A stretch of DNA of 64,000 bases. Source: Agapanthus africanus (taxonomy: Eukaryota; Streptophyta; Magnoliopsida; Asparagales; Amaryllidaceae). Below the pieces are notes generated by a model. The model had not been told where the DNA came from, searched no databases, and saw nothing but the letters and a program-made list of their open reading frames with translations. Positions 1 to 9,978 of this stretch are shown here, piece by piece. The first letter of the stretch is position 1; each line of letters starts with the position of its first letter. The stretch is taken from assembly GCA_030015575.1 (NCBI GenBank), contig CM057337.1, positions 296,756,044 to 296,820,043 on the forward strand, written 5' to 3'. A program made the position numbers and the translations under genes.

Positions 1-1104
1 CTATCAGAGATAGGGTAAATGATACCACTATCAAGACATTTTACAATCTCCTTTTTGACAGCCTCCTTCATTATGGGGTTGAGGCATCTTTGTGGATCCC
101 TTACTGGCTTGGCATCATCCATCATATATATATGATGTTCAACTATGAGGGGACTAATCCCCTTGATGTCCGCCATTGTCCAGCCAAAAGCTTGCCGATT
201 ATTTTGTAAGACCATTAAAAGGGCTTTATCTTGCTCGAGAGCTAAAGATGCCGATACGATAACAGGAAGGGTCTCAATCTCACCTAAGTAAGCATATTTA
301 AGGTGAGACGGAAAAAGCTTGAGTTCGAGTTTCGGAGGTGAAACAATTGAAGGTAGAATTTGTGAAACTGTCTCGAACTCAAAGGATTCCATCAATGGTT
401 CAAAGCGAGTGTAAGCAACCGAGTCGGATGGTTCAACTAACTCATCCGAAAAATCAAAGGACTCAAAATCGGGTGTTGAGTCTTCAAAATCGTCCAAAAA
501 ATTGAAACACTCATAATCGTTATCCGGTGTAGAAGCTGTGTCAGATTCTAGGAGGAACGCACTAGTGGCGTCAAAACTGTTGTGATCGAATTGAAATTTT
601 TCAAACTCACAGTCCTCCTGTGTGATCTTGTGGATCGAGCAAACATCAAGTATACTAGCATTAGGCTCGGAGGGCTGATTCCCCAACTTAAAAATGTTGA
701 GTTCAATTGTCATATTTCTAAAAGATAGGTTCATCGAACCATTTCGACAATTGACCACCGCATTAGAAGTCGCAAGGAATGGTCGACCGAGTATCACCGG
801 AATTTGACTCCGGGGGTTAGCTACAGGTTGTGTGTCTATAACAATTAAATCAACCGGGAAAATGAAGTCCCTTACTTTAATCAACACATCCTCTAACTCA
901 CCCTAGGATGGGTGATGGATCGGTCGGCCATTTGGAGAGTACAATGTATGGGTTTCAACTCTCCAATGCCCAATTGCTCATATACTGAATAGGGAAGCGG
1001 GTTAACACTGGCACCAAGATCTAATAGTGCATGATTAGTGCATGATTTATGTTCTTATCCCCAATCGTTATTGAAATTGTAGGACAGCCAGGGTCCTTTT
1101 GCTT
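1..1104 (-). pseudogene. pol: Element E protease and start of reverse transcriptase, frameshifted
   Basis: On the minus strand an aspartic protease region follows gag. The active-site motif LLDLGASV lies near 1005-1026 and a flap-like GRPFLAT motif near 780-800. A long acidic linker follows, then the start of RT (motifs such as LNPIMKEAVKKE and IIYPISD) reaching the window edge. It is broken. An 11-bp direct duplication around 1022-1045 shifts the frame just before the active site and brings a TAG into frame. Another frameshift is needed near 905 to continue into the protease C-terminus. The DLG form of the active site is normal for this lineage and is not itself damage. Confidence 0.8.
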
Positions 1105-3216
1105 TTAAGGTAAAGATTGGGTAAGAGCATCACTCACTTCATTAGACAAGAAAACTTTCTTAGGTACCTTCTTGGTGCATAAGTCCTTTAAGATTTTAGA
1201 ATACGAAGGGACTTGTTGGATTGCATCCAAGAGAGGTATATTTATGCTAACCTGTTTGAATAACTCTACAATCTTCTCCATTTGTGGAGTAGGTTTATTG
1301 GATCTCAACCTGTTTGGAAATGGAATATTTTGAAAATTTATTGAGTCCAATGTTTGTGGAGTAGATTGCAGAGTTGGAACGGATCCCAGTGTTGGTATTT
1401 TCGTGAAGTAAGATGTGGGTCCATTCGAATTAGAAGAAGTAGAGCCTTGTGAAGAATGAAGAATAGGCTCTGAAGAAGACGAAGAAGATGAAGAAGAAGA
1501 AGAAGAAGCGGCCGGGGTGTCATCACTAATACCCACATTATTGTGCAACACTCTTTCAGATCTCAACGTGGTCACAGCATTTACATTATGATTTTTTTGT
1601 TCATAAGCAACATGTGCGTTGTGTGTGTGACCGGGATTTGGCAATGGTTGAGACGGAAGCTTTCCCTTTTCTCGCTCGCTTAACGCTGCATTCAGTTGTG
1701 CAATTTGAGCCTCAATTGATTTAATGCTCTGATCATGTGAAACACTGTTTTGCACCAAAAACTGAATGGAAGTTTCCAACCTTGCTGCGGATTGTTTTAA
1801 AAACGCATCCAAACTTCGTTCTACCGAGGAAACCTTATCGTTATTCGGCTAAACAAAATTGTTTTGAGGGTAAGAGTTGTTGGGTACAAAATTGTTCTTG
1901 TGGTTTGGGTAAGGTTGGGGTTGGAAAGGTTGCTGATATTGAGTTTGTTGAGGGGCTTGTTGTTGTGGAGGAGGCCTTTGAAAGTTGTTTCCTTGGAATT
2001 GTTGTTGAGTTTGATTCCAAGCAAAATTTGGGTAGCTCCTCCAACCAGGATTATAGGTCGAAGAGTAAGGATCATTTCATTGTCTTTGCTGAAAGGCAGT
2101 ATTGACTTGATCTTGTCCTTGAACAGGTGGATTGTAAGGACACTCTTCAGTAAGATGGGACGGATCCGAACAACAAGCGCAAACTGTACGTGGGGGTAAA
2201 GCAGGGGCAGGAGAAGGCGATGAGAATTTGCTCTCAATTGCTTCTACATTTTTCGTATGTGCAGCCATTCCGGCATTCATTGCAATCGACATATCAAATT
2301 GATGTATGCCTGCCCTAGACTGACCTGATGAAGCAGATGAGGTGGTCTTAGTGCTTTCCCACTGAAGTGTTTGTTCAGCAAGATCGTCGAGAAACTGCCA
2401 AGCTTCCTCGCTAGATTTTGTAAGAAAATGACCTTGACAAATGGTTTCCAACAACTGCTTAGTTGCTGGGTTCAGTCCTTCATATAAAGTTTGGCAAAGT
2501 TGCAAATTCTCGATACCGTGGTGAGGGCACTGAACAAGTAGGTCCTTAAATCTTTCAAAACACTTCCAAAAAGGTTCGGAAGGAAGCTGTGAAAATTGAA
2601 TAATTTCGTTGCAAATTCTCGCAGTCTTGTGGTGTGGATAAAACTTTTTTAGAAAAGCCTTAACAAACTCTTCCAAATTTTGTATGGAGTGTGATGTTGT
2701 TCTATATAACCATTTTTCAGCTAGGTCAAATAAAGTGAATGGAATGACACGTAACCTTATAGCATCATCAGAAAGTTGTGTGGTCTTCATCATTGCGCAA
2801 ATATTCTGGAATTTGTTTATGAAGATATAGGAATCTTCGGATTCCAGCCAGTGAAATTTAGGCAACATGTTGATGAAGTGGGGTTTAATTTCAATGTTAT
2901 CCCCATTAGCCGGTGGAAGTCAAAGACAAGTAGGAAGTGCGGTGCGGATAGGATTGAAAAGATCCTGGAGCGCGATTCGCTGGGGCGCTTCGACAGGAAG
3001 GTGTGGTGGGTTATTCGCACGAAGTGGAGGTGGAATCATCCCCGCAGGTAAGGGGTTGTTAGGATTGAATCCCGACATCTCCTTAGAGGATGATGAATAT
3101 GAAGATGAAGGTAAAGAAGTGGAGGGAATTTCGACTTCGGAATCGAAAGCGTCGTCAGTCGGCACTAACGAGACACAGACTAAACGGGCGCTAGTGACCC
3201 TAGTCCAACCGGACAT
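1105..3216 (-). pseudogene. gag: Element E Gag, interrupted by in-frame stops
   Basis: One reading frame of 704 codons can be followed from an ATG at 3216 to a TAA at 1105-1107. In-frame stops break it at 2920-2922 (TGA), 2077-2079 (TGA) and 1849-1851 (TAG). No frameshift is needed. The N-terminal part holds a second ATG (about 3078, MSGFNP) that is also a plausible start. The capsid-like core lies at about 2870-2300. A CCHC zinc knuckle (C-x2-C-x4-H-x4-C) follows near 2130-2175. Then comes a Gln/Asn/Pro-rich stretch and a C-terminal tail with a poly-Ser run. Gag would form the virus-like particle. With three stops it cannot be made full length. Confidence 0.8.
1471..1509. repeat. GAA/GAC triplet tract inside Athila gag
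   Basis: A near-perfect GAA-type trinucleotide run. On the coding (minus) strand it reads TTC/TCT-type triplets and encodes an unbroken run of serines in the Gag tail. Replication slippage is the likely origin. Confidence 0.8.
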
Positions 3217-4385
3217 ACACTAAAAAGATATAGTGTAGTCAAAAGGTAAAAAACAGAAGGTGGGGGTAAGAAAACGTCAATGGAAGAAAGTGGGTGCAAG
3301 TGCGGTGCAATGGATTTCTTAGCGACAAGTGGCAAGTTTTTGTAAAAAAAAATTGTTTTGTGTTTTTTTTATAATGAGTTTATTCAAAAGATTTTTATAA
3401 GAAGCTTAGACACACGTTCAAGCAATCACAATATGCACAATCAAGCCTAGATCCAGGGTCTCCTAGGTCAACTAGACTGCTCCTAACTGTTCCAAAGAGC
3501 AAGTTGTGAGATCCTCAAATCGCCTCTTCACCGCCAATTGTGGCCAAGTAAGCGCAAGTAAAGAAAGGAGGGATCCGCTCATGAATCACCGTGAGACAGG
3601 CTTTTTAAAATTACCTTTCCCCACTTGTCTAGCCTAGGCACCACAAAGTCTGGTTTAGATAAATGGCCGATGCCTACAACTATTCCTTTGTCCTATTGAG
3701 CGTGACAGTTCTTATAGGCTGAGTCAAATTTTTTTTTTAATTAACTCAAAGGTTGATGCAAAATGCTTTTTGTAATTTTTGGGGTCCTAGGAAGGGTAAT
3801 GAAATCCCCATCCAATCTCGATTGGTGTTAAAGCCCCTTAAAAGTCAATTTAAGAATGCAAAGTAGTAAAACACACAAAACAATTGCCAAATTTTTTTTC
3901 TTTTATTGCGGCGCAAAGAATCCTGCATGAGATCAAGTTATTGGAGAAGGGAGAGAAGTTTTTGCGCAAAGAACCCTGCAGGAAAATTTTTCAGAGGATA
4001 TTAGGGGGTTACAGAGGAGAAAAGAGTGCTTAAAGAGGAATTTTGGCTTGCTGACGTTAGCAAGCCGCGGCGGTTGCACGACAGAAAGCTCCTTTTAGCG
4101 GCGGTTCCGCGGTCTAAAACTCTGTTCATGCCTCCAAAATTTTTCTGTGCGCTGCTGTGGTTCTCCTCTGTTTCTTCAGATCTGCTGTTTTCTGTTTTTG
4201 TTCACTGGATTTTCCAGATCTGAATCTGTTCGTCTTTTCGATCCTGCACGATTCAAACAAAAACCCTTCAAAAATTAACAAGATTATAAATTTTTTATAA
4301 CTTTTTTTTTTAATTTTTAGTTTTTATAAATTTTTAATTTTTTTTTAATCAACCCGAAATTACAAAAAGAAAATAACTACGCCAT
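3217..4385 (-). other. Element E leader between primer site and gag
   Basis: About 1.2 kb of AT-rich untranslated leader with several poly-A/T runs and no credible ORF. It contains GC-rich stretches around 4060-4115 with the words GCGGCGG and GGTTCCGCGG, which resemble the arms of the hairpin found after the primer site of the copia elements in this window. Whether that resemblance is homology or chance cannot be decided by eye. Confidence 0.6.
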
Positions 4386-4402
4386 CCCCGGCAACGACGC
4401 CA
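4386..4402 (-). other. Primer-binding site of element E (tRNA-Asp)
   Basis: The plus strand reads CCCCGGCAACGACGCCA, which is the 3' end of plant tRNA-Asp (CCCCGGCAACGGCGCCA) with one mismatch. On the minus strand this is the primer-binding site, two bases from the LTR end. tRNA-Asp priming is typical of Athila/Tat elements and fixes the direction of E. Confidence 0.88.
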
Positions 4403-4404
4403 TT

Positions 4405-5203
4405 TGATTGTAGATGTTTTGCTTATGCGTCTCTTAAAAGATAAATCAAAGAATATTACCGCAATCAAGAACAGTGTCGCTTGGTAGCTAGCCGGTTGAG
4501 TACGGGTCGGTCCACCGGGATTTTGTGTATTTTCTAGTTGTTCTCACGAGTTAATTCCAATTGTAGTAGGTTTGATTATCAATAAAAACTGAAATGAGTT
4601 TGATTAGGATTAAAACCTTGCTAGGGTTAGGATTAGGTTAAGTTTGAAAAGTCAATATGTCTCTCCGCTTTCTATGCCCTAATTAAGAACTATTTAGGTG
4701 TTAAGGTAATAATTAACAAAGGGGATTAGCACGATCGGGAAGAAACTAGGTTTCTTCCTCTAGGTCCTTGTCCGTCCTTTCTTAACACTTACCCTAATCT
4801 CCATTGAAAACATACACAACCGGTCTTTAACTATGTTATCACCTCTACCTCGTGGGATAGGGTGCCATAGTGAGCGGTGTGTGTATGTATGCATAGAGTC
4901 CTATTAAATTGTATAACGGGCAAGAAAGGTGTAACATTAAAAAAAAATTATTATTTTTGGGAATTTTTATAATTTAATATTATTTTAATGAATATTTTAA
5001 TATTTTGGTATAATTAAATACAGAAAAATTTGGAAAAAATTATGGAAATTTCTAAAATAGGGTATTTATTGGAATTATGCCATTTTTAAGTTTTTGTGAT
5101 CATTTATATGCTAATTTTGTAGGGTTCCTAGGCACACTAATGAGGTCTCACAAGGCATCAACCATGCCAATTTCAAAAATTTCCGGTGCCGAGACACCCT
5201 AAT
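4405..5203 (-). repeat. 5' LTR of element E, truncated by A1 insertion
   Basis: It starts with TG (plus-strand view) two bases past the primer site and is cut after 799 bp by element A1. It is AT-rich with no coding potential. The rest of this LTR must lie beyond the right edge of the window, on the far side of the nest. Confidence 0.75.
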
Positions 5204-7334
5204 TGTTGGAGATAGTGCCCTCAGAGTCAATTATTGGATCATAGGCACGTGATTGCAATGATTGAGGGATGACCTATCCCGGTAGAACAGTCTTACTCGA
5301 GATGATAGTATGCTATCTGGTTTATCTTTATCATCATGTACTGCTTTAGGTGACCTTACGAGTCGCTATTACACGTTGATAGAGCCCCTAGGATTCTTGC
5401 TTGACTACCAGCAGTATGAAGGCGATCATATACGTGAGAGCTGGAGTCTATAAGCACATCCTTAAAAGGTCCCTAGTCGTGGGAGTTTCGAGACTGGGCA
5501 TCGATACTCCATTAGTAGACTAGTGTATACAGTCGAGACCCCGACGAGGGGCGGTGGCCGGTCTCACAAGCCATTGGTGTCAGTTGGTTCACCTAAGATG
5601 TATACAGGTGCTCATTGGGTTATGAGTACACCGGACAGGACTCGCCGGGAACCTGCTAGTTGGGATTATACCAGACGTCAGATAGCAGTTCCCAGGTGAC
5701 ATGTGTACAGGTTAGTTCATCGACCTGAGATCGTCATTTGTCTCGTGTGAGTTCCCACTGTGCTTTGATTACTACCTACCACGGCTCAAAGGAGTCGTGC
5801 AAACAGGTTTTAGTTGGGTACAGTCCCGAGCCACATGGAGGCAGTGAGCGAATCTGCAGGGGTTCGTCTCTCCCGGTATTGGGGGTGAGGTCGCGCTGTG
5901 TCTAGGAGAGCCATTACACAAAGCCCTCGGCCGAGGCAGGAGATTTACTGGTAGGTATTCCAGTAGAATCTCAGGGTGTTCTGGGCTTCACTCCGACACG
6001 ACTTGTACTGCTTTTAGGGGTCTGACTTTTACCAACCCCCTAGGCCCGCCATGCGATGCTCATAGACGAACGGACCGGACTGTACGGATATTTTCACTGA
6101 CAGGCTCAGTAGGGTGTCAGGATGAGTTCGCTCATCGACGTCCCTCTTGGTCAATTGCTGGTGGCCCGTCACGTATGGCTAATACCTCTGACGTGCTAGT
6201 GGTTAAATCCACAGCCATAGTATTGACGAGTCTTTAGAGTCCACCACACTCAGTTACTCAAGTTTCGGGCGAAACGCTGTAGAGGCCGTATGGAGATATG
6301 GCAGGGTTCGATCAGATACGTGCGGTATTGCACGGATCGTGATCGGACGGTTTTTACTAGCCGGCTTTGGCTTAAGCCGGATCCTAGTATTAGATTGTGT
6401 AGATTTTGTCTTTTTGCATTTGTGTTCAGTGGGAATACAAATGCGGGCATGTATATGCAGTAGCGGGGTTTTTCTGTAATTTATTACGGGATCAGTTTTC
6501 TGTAGTTGCCAGTTTGCATTCCGTTCCGGCCGGTTTTCCTTTGTTATTTCCCGGCCGGACTTTTCCGATGGAGGGGGTTATTTGCAAGTTTGCAAACAAC
6601 TTATTGTGGAGGGGTTTCTTGCATTTGTGGCATTATGATAAGTTAAGCATCTTTGCTTTTTCATGATGGCTTGCTTTTTGGTGATTACAATGGATTAGAT
6701 CTTGACGAGAGTTGATTTGATATTGTTATCATAACCTTTTGATGTGGTCACCCATTCTCTTTTCCTACACTCACCTTCCTTCTTGTTTTGTGATTTCCTC
6801 CACCATTTTTTCCAAAAAAGGGGGCCGGCCACAATTTGATAAGGGAGAGAGAGAGATTTTCATTTTGAGTGGTGGCACATATTTCTTCATCTCCTTCTTC
6901 TTGTTTTGGAAAAAATAAAAGCACCATTTTTTCTTAACCTCATTCCTCCATCACCAATGGCAACATAAACCCCAATGAGACAAAGGTTCTACACTACAAC
7001 CTACAGTACCCTTGGACGCGTCGGCTAGCCAACTTCGCGCCCGAGTTGCCTCGGTCCAGAGGTGGGAGCCCGTAAAAGAATTCAGCTACGTGGTGCCCTT
7101 TCCGGAGAGGAGATGAAGACCGAAGATTCCGCGGGAGATCGGGACGACGACGAGAAGACCGGAGGACACGGATCACTCGGTATATCTCTCACCCCTTCTC
7201 TTGGTTGCTAGGATTAGGTTAATGGTTACGATCTGGGTTTATTGTCCGTGGTAGCGCCGGTTTAAAGTTAAGAAAATTTTTGATTCCGCATTTTAGCCTC
7301 GACTAGAAGGCCGGGGCGCTGCCGTGGCGGAACA
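5204..7334 (+). repeat. 5' LTR of element A1
   Basis: It begins TGTTGGAGATAG and ends ACA directly before the primer site. The Angela-like start (TGTTGGAGATA...GCCCT), the length of about 2.1 kb and the general layout match the LTRs of A2 and A3, to which it is clearly homologous but diverged. It contains a 12-bp-stem inverted repeat at 6416-6444 (GCATTTGTGTTC...) that is conserved with compensating changes in A2 and A3. It has one copy of the GGCCGTATGG block near 6287, where A2 and A3 have two. Confidence 0.92.
6416..6444 (+). other. Conserved hairpin in A1 LTR
   Basis: The 12-bp arms GCATTTGTGTTC and GAATACAAATGC can pair with one G-U wobble around a short loop. The equivalent site in A3 forms a perfect 14-bp stem, and in A2 a bulged stem. 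Confidence 0.65.
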
Positions 7335-7346
7335 TGGTATCAGAGA
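7335..7346 (+). other. Primer-binding site of A1 (initiator tRNA-Met)
   Basis: TGGTATCAGAGA is complementary to the 3' end of plant initiator tRNA-Met, the usual copia primer. It follows the LTR without a spacer base. Confidence 0.9.
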
Positions 7347-7927
7347 CACGCCAGTAACCTGGTCTAGTTTTGTCTAATGTGTTTTACATTTCCGGTCGAA
7401 CAAATGTTCCGAAAACCCAATAACACATGCATCAGTTTTCTGTCGAATTTTTTATGGCTCGAAATTTTTTTCAGGTTGTAGAAAACTGATGTACTGGAAG
7501 TCCTAAGGATTCTGGAGAAATTCGAGACATTGATCTTTCAAGGAGAGCAAGGAACCGCGGCCAAACCCCACTTGGAGCCACGGTTCCGCCGCAGTATGGA
7601 GGGATCAATGCTTCAACTTTTTCCAGTGGGCTTGTGGAGTGAAAATAGGGTTTCTGGAATATTATTTTTGGGCCCAGAATTTCTTGATGTGCTACAGTAG
7701 TACTTGGGGGCCCACTTGGTAATTTTTGATCGATCGGACATTTTAAATACATTAGTTCACAGTTTTTACATTATATCTGCGACCGTGAATGTCACTTGAT
7801 CGGTAAATCCAGTCTAACTGTTATAGCCCGGTTAGACGGATTTGCGAACGTGACATTCACGTTGATGTTTTGTGATTTCGCTGTGATGTTGCGGATCGGT
7901 CGTGGGGGATAGCCTGGATGCAATGCT
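7347..7927 (+). other. A1 leader, first segment
   Basis: Non-coding leader after the primer site, homologous to 30059-30635 of A3 and to 38183-38776 (reverse) of A2. It contains a GC-rich inverted repeat with arms GGAACCG (7551-7557) and CGGTTCC (7581-7587). It ends with the ATGCT target duplication of B1 (7923-7927). Confidence 0.85.
7551..7587 (+). other. GC-rich hairpin downstream of the A1 primer site
   Basis: An inverted repeat of GGAACCGCGGCC with GAGCCACGGTTCC, imperfect here and perfect over 12 bp in A3. It lies about 205 bp after the primer site, a position where retroelement packaging or dimerisation signals often sit. That role is inference. Confidence 0.6.
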
Positions 7928-9964
7928 TACAGGGATAGGTTATCCACGTTGCCCACCCCGGTGCTTGCGGGGAGGCGGAAAACATAATAAAAATCCGATT
8001 TTTAATGACTTAGGCAACATGGACCGAGCTTGTGAGGATCTTTGCTAAACGAAAACTAGCTAAAGTAAACTAACAACTAAGTAAGTTGTAGAAAGGTTAT
8101 ACCTTGAGCTCGAACTCCTTCTCTCCTTGCTCGTCGGAATGGTAGAAAGAGTTCACCTTGCTTGTCTTCATCCGTCAAAGAAAGATCCACTTGAAAGCCA
8201 CCACCTTTAGCTTCAACTCCAAGCTAGGAGTAACTAGAGTGCAAGAAATGCTAAGGCTTGAACCCTAGAAGTGAGTAGAGAAGATCAAGAGAGGGTTTTT
8301 CTCAAGCTTTTTGTTTCTCAACACATGAGAGGGAGAGAGCTTGAGGGAGAGGATGAGCAAGAGAGAGAAAAGATATGAGAGAATGAGAAAATAGTGAGCC
8401 TTTCTCACTAATATGTGAGGATAATTCTAATTAGATAATTAGCTTGAAAATTGTCATGATAAATCATGAATTGACCATTATCATTTCATTTTTTGCAAAG
8501 ATCAAAGAGCATCTTCCAAATGAAATGATTATGGTCAAGTTGTCAACATGGTCAACAAGTCAATGAAGTCAAATTGTCAACAACAACCATGCACAATAAT
8601 TAAGCTAATTATCAATTAACAATAATCCACACAAAATCAATAGGGTTAATAAAATGACAAAGGCCATTAACCCTAAACAAGGTCCTCTCCCCCAATCTCA
8701 AGCAACTGTGCATACGCACCCGCATTCGTGATCCGAGGAACACGAACAGAATGAGAAAAACCAATCTCAAATCATATACTAGGATCCGGCTTAAACCAAA
8801 GCCCGCTAGTATAAACTGTCCGGACAGCAAACGTGCACAAGTGCGCGGATGCGAACGAACCCTGTCGCAAAACCATGCGACCTCTACTCGTTTTGCCTAA
8901 AGGCGAATAGCTCTCTGTGTGGGACTCTAAAGACTCGACACTACGCTGGCAGTGGGTTTAACCACAGACCGCAAGCGGCACTAGCTGTACGTAACGGTCC
9001 CCAGGTAGATGTCGATAAGAAGACTGACGAGGTGAACCCCATCTGCACTCCTACTGAGCCTGTATGTGACAATCTCCGTACAGTCCGGTCTGTTCGTCTG
9101 ATACATCGCATGGCGGGCCTAGGGGGGCGGTAAACGTCAGTCCCCTAATAGCGGTACAAGTCGTGTCGGAGTGAAGCCCAATACACCCTGAGATAACACT
9201 GGAAACCTACCAGTATATCTCGCTTGCCCTGGCCAGGGACTACTCGTGTAATGGCTCTCCTAGACACAGCGCGATGTCAACCCCCAATACCGGGAGAGAC
9301 GAATCCTGTCTAACCGTCACTGCCTCCAAGTGCTTCGGGACTGCTCCCAACTACTACCTGTTTGCACGACTCAGTAGAGCCGTGGTAGGGTAGCAATCAA
9401 AGAACAGTGGGAACACACTCGAGGCGAAGTGACAGTGTCAAGTCAGCGGACTAAGCTGTACTCATGTCACCTGGGAACTGATAACTGACGATAGGTATAA
9501 TACCAACCATCAGTTCCCGACGAGTCCTGTCCAGTGTACTCGTAACCTAACGAGCACCCGCATACTATCTCAAGTACGACGTACTGACGGCTGTGGGACA
9601 GACCGTCTCCCGAGCTGGGATGAGAAGCGCATACGCTAGTCTACTCCGGAGTATCGATGCCCTATCTCGATACTCCCACGACTAGGGACGTGTATAAGGA
9701 TGTGCTTGTAGATTACCCAGCCCCCACGAGTGTGATCGCCATCACAACGCCGGTAATCAAGCAAAGATCCTAAGGGCTCTACTAATGCGTATAGGTGATA
9801 TAATAAATAAACACACATGTACACATTAAAGCAGAGACAAACCAAGTAGCATACTACTATATTGAGCAAGATTGTCTGTACAACTGTGAATATCCCAAGC
9901 TTCCATCAAGTAATATACATACTAGTATGATACAGTAATGGCCTCTAGGGCATATACACCAACA
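7928..9964 (-). repeat. 3' LTR of element B1
   Basis: On the minus strand it starts TGTTGGTGTATATGCCC directly after the polypurine tract. It is almost identical to the LTR at 15531-17558 from the CCACGTTGCCC word outward. The extreme end differs: the plus strand reads TACAGGGATAGGTTAT before CCACG, where the 5' LTR has TGTTGGGT. It therefore lacks the canonical terminal dinucleotide on this side. No functional ORF is seen; short ORFs here are repeated in every B LTR. Confidence 0.9.
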
Positions 9965-9975
9965 ATCTCCCACTT
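9965..9975 (-). other. Polypurine tract of B1
   Basis: The minus strand reads AAGTGGGAGAT immediately before the 3' LTR, the standard copia plus-strand primer. It overlaps the end of the pol region by only a few bases of spacing (stop codon at 9979-9981). Confidence 0.9.
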
Positions 9976-9978
9976 GCA

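Larger units (their letters stand above)
1..5203 (-). mobile_element. Element E: decayed Athila-type Ty3/gypsy retrotransposon, partial
   Basis: Read on the minus strand, this is the 5' part of an Athila-lineage element in the usual order: LTR, tRNA-Asp primer site, leader, gag, protease, start of reverse transcriptase. It runs off the left edge inside the RT. The Gag core resembles Athila Gag (an RVIPF-type stretch, then a PHHG motif and a C-terminal CCHC knuckle), and the protease has the Athila-like form LDLGAS. In-frame stops and frameshifts make it inactive. Its 5' LTR is interrupted at 5203/5204 by element A1, so E is the oldest layer of the nest. The base pairs CTAAT at 5199-5203 would be one copy of the A1 target duplication; the other copy is outside the window. 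Confidence 0.85.

Noticed and set aside
1338..1538. 66-codon minus-strand Leu-rich ORF
   Set aside because: It is a frame-shifted shadow of the poly-Ser region of Athila gag.
4386..4402. Possible tRNA-Asp gene fragment
   Set aside because: Only the last 17 bases of the tRNA match, next to an LTR end. This is the primer-binding site of E.
5204..7334. A1 LTR considered as a solo LTR
   Set aside because: A primer site and A-type leader follow directly, and the rest of the interior is found beyond B1 and A2.
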